A stretch of DNA of 64,000 nucleotides from Pterois miles (Eukaryota; Chordata; Actinopteri; Perciformes; Scorpaenidae), in NCBI GenBank assembly GCA_947000775.1, contig CAMQGK010000565.1, positions 12,344,917-12,408,916 of the forward strand, written 5' to 3'. The position numbers were made by a program, and so were the translations under genes. Position 1 is the stretch's first letter. Every line of letters starts with the position of its first letter. Under the pieces are notes generated by a model, which saw only the letters and a list, made by a program, of their open reading frames with translations, made no database searches and was not told where the DNA came from. This document shows positions 45,801-55,400 of the stretch, one piece after another.

Positions 45801-48040
45801 AGAAATATTGTCCCTTTTTGGCCTCATTTAAAGACAATTCTGGGTTAATCACTGAGTTTTATTAGATATTATTTGCACAAGTAACAACACAAAAATATTG
45901 ATAGATAAGAATTGTTTCACTAAAAAGAAGAAAAAATTGACACCTAAATATAGATTTCAAACTTTAAAAAGCAAATGTCTTTAAAACTGCAGTCAGTAAC
46001 TTTGAGCAAATATGATTAAAAAAAAGTTTTATTATGTTTAAGTTTCCGACTTCAGCAAAGAAACATTACAGTTTGGTCTCTCGTCAGGTCTTCGAGCACC
46101 TTGTGGTACAGGCGACTCCTCCGCCCGAGGACGTGGGCGGAGCTAGCGGCGAATCAGGGCAGGACGAGGAAGATGAGGAGAAGACGGACGAAGATGCCGA
46201 GGTTCGGTTTTCTTCATCAGCGGAGCAGCATCAGACGTTTCTGCTGCAGAGGGAGGAGGAGCTGCTGCAGCGAGCGCGCAGGTAATGAACAATCACCCTT
46301 TTGTGCTCTGTGAATGTGAGGAGAAAAAAATACGAAACATGACTTAAGGTTGAATTATAAACTTCCATATTTCATATCTACTAGGGCTGTGTATTGGTAA
46401 GAATCTGGGGCTACGCGCGGCAGGCTAAACATGAGGTAAGCGGGGGGCTACGCGCGGCGGGCTAAACATGGCAGGCTACATGCGGGGGGCTACGCGCGGC
46501 AGGCTAAACATGGAGGCTAATGCGGGGGGGGGTACGCAGGGGGGCTACGCGCGGCAGGCTAAACATGGCGGGGCGCTACGCGCGTCGAGCTAAATGCGGG
46601 GGGGCTACCCACACGCTAAACGGCGTCGGGCTACACGCGTCTGGCTAAACGCGGCAGGCTAACCGCGACGGGCTAAACGCGTTGGGCAAAATCGCGCTAC
46701 ACGCGTCGGGCTAAACGCGGGGGCTAAACGCGTGGGGCTAAACATGGCGGGGGGTCACGTGGCGGGCTAAACGCGTCGGGCTAACACGCGTTGAGCTAAA
46801 CGCGTCGGGCTAAACGCGTGGGGCTAAACGCGGCGGGCTACACGCGGCGGGCTAAACGCGGTGGGCTAAACATGGCGGGGGGTCTACACGCGGCGGGCTA
46901 AACATGGCGGGGGGGCTACGCGCAGCGGGCTAAACATGGCGGGGGCGCTAACCGCGACGGGCTAAACATGGCGGGGGGGCTACACACGTCGGGCTACACG
47001 CGGCGGGCTAAACGCGTCGGGCTACACGCGTTGGGCTAAACGCGTGGGGCTACACGCGTCGGGCTACACGCGTCGGGCTAAACGCGCTAAACGTGTCGGG
47101 CTAAACGCGTGGGGCTACACGCGGCGGGCTAAACGCGTGTCGGGCTAAACGCGGCGGGGGGGCTAAACACGGCGGGCTACACGCGTCGGGCTAAACGCGC
47201 TAAACGTGGCGGGCTAAACGCATGGGGCTACACGCGGGGGGCTACACGCGGCGGGCTAAACGCGATGGGCTACACGGCGGGGGGGGGGCTACACGCGGCG
47301 GGCTAAACATGGCGGGCTAAACGGGGGGGGGCTACACGCGGCGGGCTACACGCGTCGGGCTAAACGCGCTAAACGGGTCGGGCTAAACGCGGGGGGCTAA
47401 ACATGGCGGGGGGGGCTACGCGCGGCGGGCTAAACATGGCGGGGGGGCTACGCGCGGCGGGCTAAACATGGCGGGGGGCTACGCGCGGTGGGCTACGCGC
47501 GGCGGGCTACACAGGCGGGGGGGCTACACGCGTCGGGCTACACGCGCTAAACGTGTCGAGCTAAACGCGTGGGGCTACACGCGGCGGGGGGTCTACACGC
47601 GGCGGGCTAACCATGGCGGTGGGGCTTAACGCGCAGCGGGCTAAACATGGCGGGGGGGGGGGGCTACACGCGGTGGGCTAAACATGGCGGGGGGCTACAC
47701 GCGTCGGGCTAAACGCGTGGGGCTACACGCGTCGGGCTACACGGGCTAAACGCGTGGGGCTACACGTGTCGGGCTAAACGTGTCGGGTTAAACGCGTGGG
47801 GCTACACGCGCTAAACAACAAAGCAAAGAAAAAAGGGTACACGTAAAGCAGGAGACTGGCCCCTTACCTGTGAACTTTGTTCTCCTCTGCAGGAACTATG
47901 TGACCAGGAACTCCAACTCAGGAAACCCCGACTCCTCGGACAGCAATGCTTTGACCTTCGACTTCATGACCCTGCGACGAGAAACATTAGCGTCAGCAGC
48001 AGAACGTCGTCTGCAGAGACGGTCAGACTCCGCCCACTGA
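31792..48040 (+). CDS. amfr: Autocrine motility factor receptor, E3 ubiquitin ligase gp78 (gene span, 13 exons)
   Basis: ER-membrane RING E3 ligase that works with UBE2G2 and the p97/VCP ATPase in ER-associated degradation; that function is known for the family. Exons: 31792-32064, 32150-32242, 33045-33209, 35600-35752, 36488-36528, 36612-36744, 38527-38660, 39884-39994, 42295-42488, 43776-43879, 43977-44111, 46088-46281, 47893-48040. All phases join, giving about 625 residues (human 643). Domains: several membrane helices in exons 1-7, RING-H2 CAICW...CGHLFH...CPTC split over exons 8-9, CUE domain in exon 11 (EMFPQVP), a UBE2G2-binding-like helix in exon 12 and a p97-binding VIM-like motif LRRETLASAAERRL in exon 13. 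Introns hold many repeats, including an inserted Tc1 element. Confidence 0.95.
32150..32242 (+). CDS. amfr: amfr exon 2
   Basis: Acceptor GTGTCCAG ends at 32149; donor GTCAGT at 32243. Encodes VMVNTACCLLLLIAKLIQFV then VFGPLRVSEKQ, a membrane helix followed by the conserved FGPLR loop. Both ends are phase 0. Confidence 0.95.
32270..32720 (+). repeat. Family A partial copy
   Basis: TTCTGAGACCCACTATAGAC, two GGGGGTCTTTAGG units, AGCAGGTCATCAGTAGATGT and TGATCAATAATCCCTCCAAA follow the order of 7801-8180, then the copy stops. Confidence 0.75.
33045..33209 (+). CDS. amfr: amfr exon 3
   Basis: Acceptor TTCTGCAG ends at 33044; donor GTAAGC at 33210. Encodes HLKDKFWNFVFYKFIFVFGV, LNVQTVDEVVMWWLWF and LCKDRFEY, nearly unchanged from mammalian AMFR. 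It contains two membrane helices. Confidence 0.96.
33490..33575 (-). mobile_element. Reversed retroposon tail with (GATA)n
   Basis: About ten GATA units followed by CTTTATTGATCCCAAGTTGG, the reverse of a LINE/SINE 3' end with AATAAAG and a short tandem tail. The body is not recognisable. Confidence 0.65.
33610..35150 (-). repeat. Family A copy with (TAC)n insert
   Basis: Reverse family A sequence: GTCCGTTGACCTCTGACCTC at 33740. The insert TATAACTGTGTTATTGTCTC at 33843, (TAC)n arrays at 34067-34675, then CTATCAGGGGGTTTCTGAGA. It continues to the region corresponding to 7930. Long stretches are nearly identical to 21800-22125. Confidence 0.8.
35600..35752 (+). CDS. amfr: amfr exon 4
   Basis: Acceptor TTCTTCCAG ends at 35599; donor GTGAGA at 35753. 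Encodes LSFCPTTPLSSHARVLLLLV, a leucine-rich helix (tandem CTG codons) and HNAAFMAAE. The CTG run is a possible slippage site. Confidence 0.94.
35973..36308 (+). repeat. 55 bp minisatellite, six copies
   Basis: The unit contains CAGCCACGGTGCTGCGTTCG, CTGTCTCCAGTTCACCGTCA and GGAGAGTTACTGTAG. Copies differ at few sites. Two reversed units occur 6.7 kb away at 43056-43168 in another amfr intron. Confidence 0.95.
36488..36528 (+). CDS. amfr: amfr exon 5 (41 bp)
   Basis: Acceptor TGTTTCAG ends at 36487; donor GTAAGT at 36529. Encodes CMLVTVTTAHVMF plus two bases of Arg, aligning with LLVTVRTAHVILR in human AMFR. It is supported by phase with exons 4 and 6. Confidence 0.93.
36612..36744 (+). CDS. 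amfr: amfr exon 6
   Basis: Acceptor CACCTGCAG ends at 36611; donor GTCAGT at 36745. Encodes YSVHPWDVNQEGSREDRSSY, VYYTDLLMELLLLGLDLLHH and IHML, the conserved YVYYTD loop and next membrane helix. Confidence 0.95.
36968..37115 (+). mobile_element. tRNA-derived SINE
   Basis: CGCTAGTTCACCTGGTAGAG matches an A-box region of a tRNA. It is followed by the teleost SINE body CAGCCCTTTGCTGCAATGCG and a CTCTCTCCCCCCTTTCCTAT pyrimidine tract. The B box is degraded, so this is an old SINE and not a tRNA gene. Confidence 0.7.
37240..38500 (+). repeat. Family A copy with (TAG)n insert
   Basis: Runs from GGGGGGTCCAGGGGTCTTTA (37285) through AAACCCCCTGATAGTCAGAG (37655) into (TAG)n arrays with GAGGCTGTGATTATCCTAGA spacers (37690-38424). 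It ends in the reverse of the 22000-22100 segment (GGCTCCTATGGGGACTAACA). Opposite orientation to the copies at 21690 and 33610. Confidence 0.8.
38527..38660 (+). CDS. amfr: amfr exon 7
   Basis: Acceptor TTTCTCAG ends at 38526; donor GTCAGT at 38661. Encodes FFSNIWLSMASLVIVMQLRF then LVQEVQKRIRRHRNYLRVLR and NMETR, the last membrane segment and the basic segment leading to the RING. A trinucleotide-expanded repeat ends only about 100 bp upstream. Confidence 0.95.
38745..39150 (+). repeat. Dispersed fish repeat (GTCCTGTTCACACCTGGTAT type)
   Basis: CAGGTCCTGTTCACACCTGG, ATCCTGGGTGATCCGATCAC and GGGTGGTCTGGGCCATGTAT are parts of a repeat common in teleosts. Class unsure. Confidence 0.5.
39160..39470 (-). 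mobile_element. LINE ORF2 fragment
   Basis: On the - strand an open frame of about 100 codons reads ALKYGRASYSCTLKEARDQY then FSQLISTNQHNPTILFNIIS, which matches the endonuclease-to-reverse-transcriptase linker of fish LINEs (ARxxYFSxLIxxNxxNPxxLF). Truncated at both ends. Confidence 0.7.
39794..39828 (+). repeat. (GT)n microsatellite
   Basis: About 17 GT units, some 55 bp before amfr exon 8. Confidence 0.95.
39884..39994 (+). CDS. amfr: amfr exon 8: first half of RING
   Basis: Acceptor GTCTCTCCAG ends at 39883; donor GTCAGT at 39995. Encodes LPVASADELAANNDDCAICW then DLMSAARKLPCGHLFH, supplying the first two Cys, the third Cys and both His zinc ligands. It ends two bases into a Ser codon. 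Confidence 0.95.
40084..40449 (+). repeat. Family A copy, left part, split by a Tc1 insertion
   Basis: Starts TTAACCCTCTGAGACCCACA and follows the family order to AACTTTGGAGCGTTA, where the Tc1 element begins. The missing continuation, CAAGCTAGCATGACATGGTT, resumes at 42004-42080. Confidence 0.8.
40452..42001 (-). mobile_element. Tc1/mariner transposon, nearly intact
   Basis: 1550 bp with terminal inverted repeats of about 210 bp. The outer end CACTCCTGATCAAAATCTTA and an inner CTGATCAAAAGTTTAAGACC are direct repeats inside each arm, the IR/DR layout. TA lies at both borders (40450-40451, 42002-42003), as expected for the target duplication. It encodes a transposase on the - strand. It interrupts a family A repeat in an amfr intron, between exons 8 and 9, opposite to the gene. 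Confidence 0.93.
40709..41712 (-). pseudogene. Tc1 transposase, one frameshift
   Basis: Cut-and-paste transposase. From Met at 41712: paired-type helix-turn-helix (ALERGRIVELHRQGLSQRAI), GRPKK hook, second DNA-binding part (SSPITIRRHLQRNGFKNKKP), VLFSDEKKCNL with the first catalytic Asp and HSGGGAIMIWAAFSFNG. The frame is then lost near 41075-41110 and resumes in the overlapping frame 41083-40709 with VFQQDDAAIHNA and SPDLNPIENIWGW. The last Asp and Glu are separated by 34 residues (DD34E). All catalytic residues remain, so only a small indel inactivates this copy. Confidence 0.92.
42004..42085 (+). repeat. Family A copy, right part
   Basis: Continues the family A sequence broken at 40449: AGCATGACATGGTTGGTACC and GTGGATTCATATTTGG correspond to 8440-8480. 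Confidence 0.7.
42295..42488 (+). CDS. amfr: amfr exon 9: second half of RING
   Basis: Acceptor GTCCTCAG ends at 42294; donor GTGAGA at 42489. Encodes SCLRSWLEQDTSCPTCRMSL with the remaining zinc ligands, a variable acidic linker and RPHLNQLNHFFHFD. All eight RING ligands are present across exons 8 and 9, so the ligase domain looks intact. Confidence 0.95.
42560..42990 (+). repeat. Family C copy with CpG-rich core
   Basis: GCCAGAATCAATATATTTGC to TTATGTTAAATGCATTCAGA, colinear with 10365-10700. The core (CTAACTCCGTCACGGACGGG, CGACGGGCCGACGCTACGAC) is nearly identical between the two loci. Confidence 0.88.
43056..43168 (-). repeat. Two reversed units of the 55 bp minisatellite
   Basis: GAATGCAGCACCGTGGCCGC and CTACAGTAACTCTCCTGACG are the complement of the 35973-36308 unit. 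Confidence 0.9.
43776..43879 (+). CDS. amfr: amfr exon 10
   Basis: Acceptor GTTTCCAG ends at 43775; donor GTGAGT at 43880. Encodes GSRIASWLPSFSVEVMATTN then FLGIAPTSPSQINNT, matching the conserved segment between RING and CUE. Confidence 0.94.
43977..44111 (+). CDS. amfr: amfr exon 11: CUE domain
   Basis: Acceptor TGTCCCAG ends at 43976; donor GTGAGT at 44112. Encodes AQQIQEMFPQVPLQLILQDL then EITQSLEVTTDNILEGRVQT, a ubiquitin-binding CUE domain with its MFP signature. Confidence 0.95.
44380..45035 (+). mobile_element. Unclassified retroposon-like element coding a membrane/coiled-coil protein
   Basis: A reading frame starts at ATG 44524 (MKLISWSLNAIDQIFWTKRT) and closes at TGA after MMDSW, at about 44663. 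The next frame, open from about 44651 to TAA at 44973-44975, continues the protein: VVSLSILSVEDVEDVYIIGC, a strong membrane segment (ITGILLIGVSSFLVF), basic RKSKK, then a helical C terminus (LNHKLDAFLDQNRRLAEISE). The 3' end CCCTGCGGGGATTAATAAAG with TCTTA repeats looks like a retroposon tail. I believe this protein recurs in fish genomes but cannot name its class. One frameshift. It lies in an amfr intron, on the same strand. Confidence 0.6.
45004..45035 (+). promoter_or_regulatory. AATAAA and TCTTA tail of the element
   Basis: AATAAA at 45004-45009 is followed by several TCTTA units. A second, similar tail (GGGGATTAATAAAGTTTCAT) occurs at 45525-45565. Confidence 0.55.
45275..45580 (+). repeat. 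Family B piece and a second retroposon tail
   Basis: GCTGTCAATCAATGAAAATA, AATTAATCACATTTTTAATC and ATGCTGCTTTAGCATAAAAA match family B; 45525-45565 is a retroposon-like AATAAAG end. Confidence 0.5.
46088..46281 (+). CDS. amfr: amfr exon 12: acidic linker and UBE2G2-binding-like helix
   Basis: Acceptor CTCGTCAG ends at 46087; donor GTAATG at 46282. Starts VFEHLVVQATPPPEDVGGAS, has an Asp/Glu-rich middle, then SSSAEQHQTFLLQREEELLQ RARR in the place of the UBE2G2-binding region. The first half does not align with mammals and is shorter. Phases with exons 11 and 13 are correct, but an extra small exon in the preceding intron cannot be excluded. Confidence 0.88.
46395..47815 (+). repeat. CpG-dense minisatellite, unit 13-14 bp, about 100 copies
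   Basis: Units of GGGCTAAACGCGT, GGGCTACACGCGG and GGGCTAAACATGGC fill almost the whole last amfr intron, with G runs of 3-11 between them. Base composition differs sharply from the AT-rich flanks. ACGCGT (MluI site) occurs many times. Confidence 0.95.
47893..48040 (+). CDS. amfr: amfr exon 13: C terminus with p97-binding motif
   Basis: Acceptor CCTCTGCAG ends at 47892; the stop TGA is 48038-48040. Encodes NYVTRNSNSGNPDSSDSNAL then TLRRETLASAAERRLQRRSD. The RR-x(3)-LA-x-AAERRL arrangement is the VCP-interacting motif that recruits p97 in gp78. The intron before it is almost wholly a GC-rich minisatellite. Confidence 0.93.
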
Positions 48041-48339
48041 GCACAGATGTGGATATCGTGTTACTGGTGAGGAGTGTTCTTACTGTTTGTGTCGGAATTA
48101 ACAAACTACTGGTCCTACGGTCCGAGTCCACCTCCACTAATAATAATAATACTAAGAGACCAATACAAGTCAACTTGGAAACCTCGAGGCTGTTTCCACA
48201 GCAAAAGACAGATATTTAAAGGGATAGTTCTGCTGTTTCTCTGTGTGGTTGTATCGGTTACTTCTCCATTGTTTGTGTATTACCTACAGTAGACGGAGAA
48301 ACAGACACGAGGCAGCAGCAAATATACCATTATCTACAC

Positions 48340-48610
48340 TCTCTGAAAGCCACCAGACTCCATTGACAAAAAACAATATTTTTACCTCTGAGCACAGGAG
48401 TAGCTGGTCGACCGCTGCCTCCATCGGCTAGTTAGTTTGTGTCATTGTGTGACTTTGGTGAATTTAAACTAACCCTTTAAAACACCAAAATAGCACAAAC
48501 AAACTAACCAATGAAGGCAGCGGTAGCCTGGCAACTCCTGTGTTCTGAGAGGTAAAATTACTCTTTTTGTCAATGGAGTCTGGTGGCTTTGAGAGAGCAA
48601 TTTAACAGCT
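48340..48610. repeat. Fold-back (inverted repeat) formed by two family D copies
   Basis: 48340-48470 starts CTCTCTGAAAGCCACCAGAC and 48475-48610 ends with its complement (GTCTGGTGGCTTTGAGAGAG). Matching blocks continue inwards through ACCTCTGAGCACAGGAG and the TAGTTAGTTTGTG region. The arms of about 125 bp could pair as a hairpin. It is 300 bp past the amfr stop, probably in the 3' UTR. Confidence 0.85.
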
Positions 48611-48835
48611 TCAGTTCCCCATCCTTAACTGGATGTGTAGTGTTTACCAGGCTGGATTTAACATGGAGGGTGGAGGTCGGATCCACGCCCACCCTCCAAC
48701 CTTTAGTACTTTCTGAGGTTTGTTTTGGTTGACGGATACGGGGCAGATATGACGTCACGTTACTCAGACTACCACAATAAAAGCAGTAACTTCATTCTAC
48801 CTCCACATAGACTCACATTAAGTATTGAATTTTCC
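48590..48835 (-). repeat. Family C relative, reversed
   Basis: GTTTGTTTTGGTTGACGGAT, ACTACCACAATAAAAGCAGT and CTACCTCCACATAGACTCA are the complement of the left half of the 10365 copy. The CpG core is absent. Confidence 0.75.
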
Positions 48836-49399
48836 CCCACTATACTATATAGTATATAAACATAGAACTAAATAAATCGTTCCTCATTCAAGTAGAACGT
48901 TAACATCCTGCCCTGTAGCTGCGTCCTCTATGATGGAGCCATCCAGATGTTTGAAATCAGGTTAGACCATCAGTATGTTGCACATTATTTATTTCTGTTC
49001 TAGTATTCAGTATTTAATTGACAGTCTTATTTGTATGATTTGTTACAGCACAAATATTCTTTCATTTTCTTTTGAAAAAGACGAACAAAAATTACGGTTG
49101 AGTAATTCAAAATGCAGTATTAATCTTAATAATTAAATATTATAATTAATAATAATGACCTATAAAGTGTAGCATTTTCAATGGTTTCTGTTAGTTTTTA
49201 CATTTTAAATTGTTTGAAGTTATTGTTTAATAACTGCATGAAGAATCTGTCTCTTTTCAAATTGTCATTTTGTTTTTTTTGCACGTCTGCACCTTCAGAG
49301 TTCAGCTCCTGTTTACAGATTGTATAAATAATTTTTCATTTTGTACAGAGATGTAAAATTAAAAAGGCACTGTTGTACAGTTTGACCGTAGTTCGTACC

Positions 49400-49405
49400 A
49401 ATAAA
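49400..49405 (+). terminator. Candidate amfr polyadenylation signal AATAAA
   Basis: AATAAA in CGTACCAATAAATTCATAAT, preceded by GTTGTACAGTTTGACC, about 1.36 kb after the amfr stop. Unlike the AATAAA near 48776, it is outside recognised repeats. Placement by position only. Confidence 0.4.
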
Positions 49406-52400
49406 TTCATAATCAGATACATATTTAACCTGTCAGCTCTTCTTTCTGGTGGAATTTAACATTTGTCAAGTTTTATTATATTATCTATATTATGAATAAC
49501 TGGTGGCTGTAATTGTTCCTAACATACTAGGGCTGTATGATCATGGCCAAAATGATGATCAGGATTATTTTGATCGATATAGAGTTAACGATTATTCATA
49601 GATTTTACAGACAAAATAATTTTATTGTACTTCCACATTTAAATAATTAGAGCGCTGCTTTCACGTCCATGTTGGGCTTCAGTCAACCGTCTAAACTTGT
49701 TCTTTTACTTTGTTATTGTCATCTATAGTGGTTATTTACAAAAAAAAACAAGAAAAAAAACTGATTATTTGATTAAAAAAATTTGAAACTAGAGAATTAT
49801 TTTGACATAATATACTGTGACTTTTCTCAACATACTATGACCTGATGATGATCGATCTACTATGCTGATGTTTTTTCACCATACTATACTACGACTTTTT
49901 CATGACTGTCATGTCAAAAGTCTTAGTATGTCGAAAAAAAGTCATAGTATAGTACTATACTATTACTATACTATGACTTGTTTCATTAATTTTTTTACCT
50001 GCGAAACTAAGACTTTTTTCAACATACTCTACTATGACTTGTGATTTATTTTGATCTACTATACTGATGTTTTTTCAACATATGACTTTTTTACAAAATA
50101 CTACGACATTTTTCAAAAATATTTTCGACACACTATAGAATGACTTTTTTCGAAAAAAATAATACAAATTTTTTACAAAACAACAAAATTTTTAAACAAC
50201 ATTATTAAACAAAATACTATAATATACTTACAAAAAAAAACAATAAAATATCAAAAAATTTTTAACATACTATACTATACTTTTTTCGACATACTATACT
50301 ATGACTTTTATCAGAAAGTTTTTCGACAATACTACATTTTTCAAAAAAAAATTTCGGCATACTATACTATGACTTTTTTCTAATTTTTTTGACATACTAT
50401 ACTATGACTTTTTTTTTCGACAATTATACTATGACTTTTTCACATACCATGCTTTTTTATACTTTTCATGACTTTTTTAGAAATTCTATTACATTTTTTC
50501 GACATACCATACATACTTTTTTTAAAAATAAATATTTTTAATAATTTATACTATACGTGACTTTTTTTCGACATACTATACGATGACCTTTTTTTTCGAC
50601 ATACTATACTATGACCTTTTTCGACATAGTATAGTACGTTGAAAAAAAGTCATTATAGTATGACTTCTTTTCCACATACTATACTATGACTTTTATCAGA
50701 AAGTTTTTCGACATATAATACTGACATTTTTCAAAAAAGATTTCAACACACTATACTACTTTTTCGACATACTATTCTATGACATTTTTCTAATTTTTTT
50801 TGACATACTATACTATGACTTTTTTAAAAATACAACACTATGACTTTTTTCGACATACTATACTATGACTTCTTTTCCACATACTATACTATGACTTTTT
50901 TGACATACTATATTATGACATTTTTTAGACATTCTATTACGTTTTTTCGACATACGATACTATGACATTTTTCAATTTTTTTGACATACTGTACTATGAT
51001 GTTTTTTCGACATACTATAATATGACTTATCAGAAAGTTTTTCAACATATAATACTACGACATTTTTCAAAAAAATTTCGACATACTATACTATGACTTT
51101 TTCGACATACTATACTATGACTTTTTTTCGACATACTATACTATGACTTTTTTTCGATATACTATATTACAACTTTTTTCGACATACTATACTATGACTT
51201 TTTTTCCGATATACTATATTACAACTTTTTTCGACATACTATACTGTGACATTTTTTCGACATACTATATTACAACTTTTTTCGAGATACTATACTATGA
51301 CATTTTTTCGACATACTATATTACAACTTTTTTCGATACTATACTATGACTTCTTTTCGACATACTATACGATAACTTTTTCGACGTACTATACTATGAC
51401 TTTTCTTCGACATACTATACTATGACTTTTTTTGACATACTATACTGACTTTTTTCGACATACTATACTATGACTTTTTTGACATACTACACTATGACTT
51501 TTTTTCGACATACTATATTAAGACTTTTTTTCGACACACTACTATAACTTTTATCATGAAATTTTTCGACATACTATACTATGACTTTTATCAGAAAGTT
51601 TTTCGACATATATACTATAACATTTTTCAAAAAAATTTCGACATACTATACTATGACTTTTTCACATACTATACCATGACTTTTTTTTTTGACATACTAT
51701 ACTATGAGTTTTTTTTGCTCTTTTATGACTTTTTTTTGACATACTATATTACAACTTTTTTCGACATACTATACAAAACTTCTTTTCCACATACTATACT
51801 ATGACTTTTTTTCGATATACTATATTACAACTTTTTTCGACATACTATACTGACTTTTTTTCGATATACTATATTACAACTTTTTTCGACATACTGTACT
51901 ATGACTTTTTTTCGACATGCTATACTATGACTTTTTTCGACATACTATATTATGACTTTTTTTCGAGATACTATACTATGACTTTTTTCGACCTACTATA
52001 CTATGACTTTCTTCGACCTACTATACTATGACTTCTTTTCGACATACTATACTATGACATTTTTCAAATTTTTTTGATATACTATACTATGACTTTTTTT
52101 CGATATACTATATTACAACTTTTTTCGAATACTATACTATGAATTTTTTGAATGCTTACTGACTTTTTCGACATCTATTTACAACTTTTTCGAGATACTA
52201 TACTATGACTTTTTTCGACCTACTATACTATGACTTTTTTTCGACATACTATATTATAACTTTTTCGACATACTATACTATGACTTTTTTTCGACATACT
52301 ATACTATAACTTTTTCGACGTATTATACTATGACTTTTCTTCGACATACTATACTGACTTTTTCGACATACTACACTGACTTTTTTTCGACATACTATAC

Positions 52401-55400
52401 TAAGACTTTTTTTCGACATACTATACTATAACTTTTATCATGAAACTTTTCGACATACTATACTATGACTTTTATCAGAAAGTTTTTCGACATATAATAC
52501 TATAACATTTTTCAAAAATAATTTCGACATACTATACTATGACTTTTTCACATACTATACCATGACTTTTTTTTAGACATACTATATTATGAGTTTTTTT
52601 TGACATACTATATTATGACTTTTTTTTGACATACTATATTACAACTTTTTTTCGACATACTATACTATGACTTTTATTTTTTCGACATACTATACTATGA
52701 CTTTTTTCGATATACTATATTACAACTTTTTTGACCTACTATACTATGACTTTTTTTGACCTTCTATACTATGACTTCTTTTCAGAGCTTACTATACTAT
52801 GACATTTTTCAAAAAATTTTTCGACATACTATACTATGACTTTTTTTCGATATACTATATTACAACTTTTTTCGACATACTATACTATGACATTTTTTCG
52901 ACATACTATACTGACTTTTTTCGACATACTATATTACAACTTTTTTCGAGATACTATACTATGACTTTTTTTCGACATACTATATTATAACTTTTTCGAC
53001 GTACTATACTATGACTTTTCTTCGACATACTATACTATGACTTTTTTTCGACATACTATACTGACTTTTTTCGACATACTATACTATGACTTTTTTTCGA
53101 CATACTACACGATGACTTTTTTTTCGACATACTATACTAAGACTTTTTTTCGACACACTATACTATAACTTTTATCATGACATTTTTCGACATACTATAC
53201 TATGACTTTTATCAGAAAGTTTTTCGACATATACTATGACATTTTTCAAAAAAATTTCGACATACTATACTATGACTTTTTCACATACTATACCATGACT
53301 TTTTTTTTTGACATACTATACTATGAGTTTTTTTTGACATACTATACTATGACTTTTTTTTGAAATACTATATTATAACTTTTTTCGACATACTATACAA
53401 AACTTCTTTTCCACATACTATACTATGAGTTTTTTTCGACATACTATACTATGACTTTTTTTCGATATACTATATTACAACTTTTTTCGACATACTATAC
53501 TGACATTTTTTTTTTCGATATACTATATTACAACTTTTTTTCGACATACTATACTATGACTTTTTTTTCGACATGCTATACTATGACTTTTTTCGACATA
53601 CTATATTACAACTTTTTCGAGATACTATACTATGACTTTTTTCGACCTACTATACTATGACTTTTTTCGACCTACTATACTATGACTTTTTTTCGACATA
53701 TTATACTGACATTTTTCAACTTTTTTTGACATACTATACTATGACTTTTTTTTCGATATACTATATTACAACTTTTTTCGACATACCATACTATGACATT
53801 TTTTCGATATGCTATACTGACTTTTTTCGACATACTATATTACTATTTTTTCGACATACTATACTATGACATTTTTTCGACATGCTATACTATGACTTTT
53901 TTCGACATACTATATTACAACTTTTTTCGAGATACTATACTATGACTTTTTTCGACCTACTATACTATGACTTTTTTTCGACATACTATACTGATTTTTT
54001 TCGATATACTATAATACAACTTTTTTCGACATACTATACTATGACTTTAAAAATTTTTCGACATGCTATACTATGACTTTTTTCGACATACTATATTACA
54101 ACTTTTTCGAGATACTATACTATGACTTTTTTCGACCTACTATACTATGACTTTTTTTCGACCTACTATACTATGACTTCTTTTCGACATACTATACTAT
54201 GACATTTTTCAAATTTTTTTGACATACTATACTATGACATTTTTAAAATTTTTCGATATACTATATTACAACTTTTTTTCGACCTACTATACTATGACTT
54301 TTATAAAATTTTTCGACATACTATATTATAAATTTTTCGACGTACTATACTATGACTTTTTTATTTTTTTCGACATACTATACTATAACTTTTTTTCGAC
54401 GTATTATACTATGACTTTTCTTCGACATACTATACTGACTTGTTTCGACATACTACACTGACTTTTTTTCGACATACTATACTAAGACTTTTTTTCGACA
54501 TACTATACTATGACTTTTATCATGAAACTTTTCGACATACTATACTATGACTTTTATCAGAAAGTTTTTCGACATATAATACTATAACATTTTTCAAAAA
54601 TAATTTCGACATACTATACTATGACTTTTTTCCACATACTATACCATGACTTTTTTTTAGACATACTATACTATGACTTTTTTTGACATACTATATTATG
54701 ATTTTTTTTGACATACTATATTACAACTTTTTTTCGACATACTATACTATGACATTTTTTCGACATGCTAGACTATGACTTTTTTCGACATACTATATTA
54801 CTGACATTTTTAATTTCGAGATACTATACTATGACTTTTTTCGACCTACTATACTATGACATTTTTCTAATTTTTTTCGACATACTATACTATGACTTTT
54901 TCGACGTACTATACTATGACTTTTCTTCGACATACTATACTATGACTTTTTTCGACATACTATACTATGACTTTTTCGACATACTACATTATGACATTTT
55001 TTGACAATTACTTTTTTCGACATACTATACTAAGACTTTTTTCAATTTTTTGACATACTATACTATAACATTTATCATGAAATTTTTCGACATACTATAC
55101 TATGACTTTTATCAGAAAGTTTTTCGACATATAATACTATGACATTTTTCAAAAAAAATTTTTTTCGACATACTATACTATGACTTTTTTCACATACTAT
55201 ACCGTGACTTTTTTTTCGACATACTATACTATGAGTTTTTTTTTGACATACTATACTATGAGTTTTTTTCGACATACTATACTATGACTTTTTTTCGATA
55301 TACTATATTACAACTTTTTTCGACATACTATACTATGACTTTTTTTCGATATACTATATTACAACTTTTTTCGACATACTATACTATGACATTTTTCGAC

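Larger units (their letters stand above)
48041..49799 (+). other. amfr 3' flank, probable 3' UTR
   Basis: Holds the fold-back and family C pieces above; the rest is AT-rich. It shows no coding sequence. The satellite begins gradually at about 49795. Confidence 0.5.
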
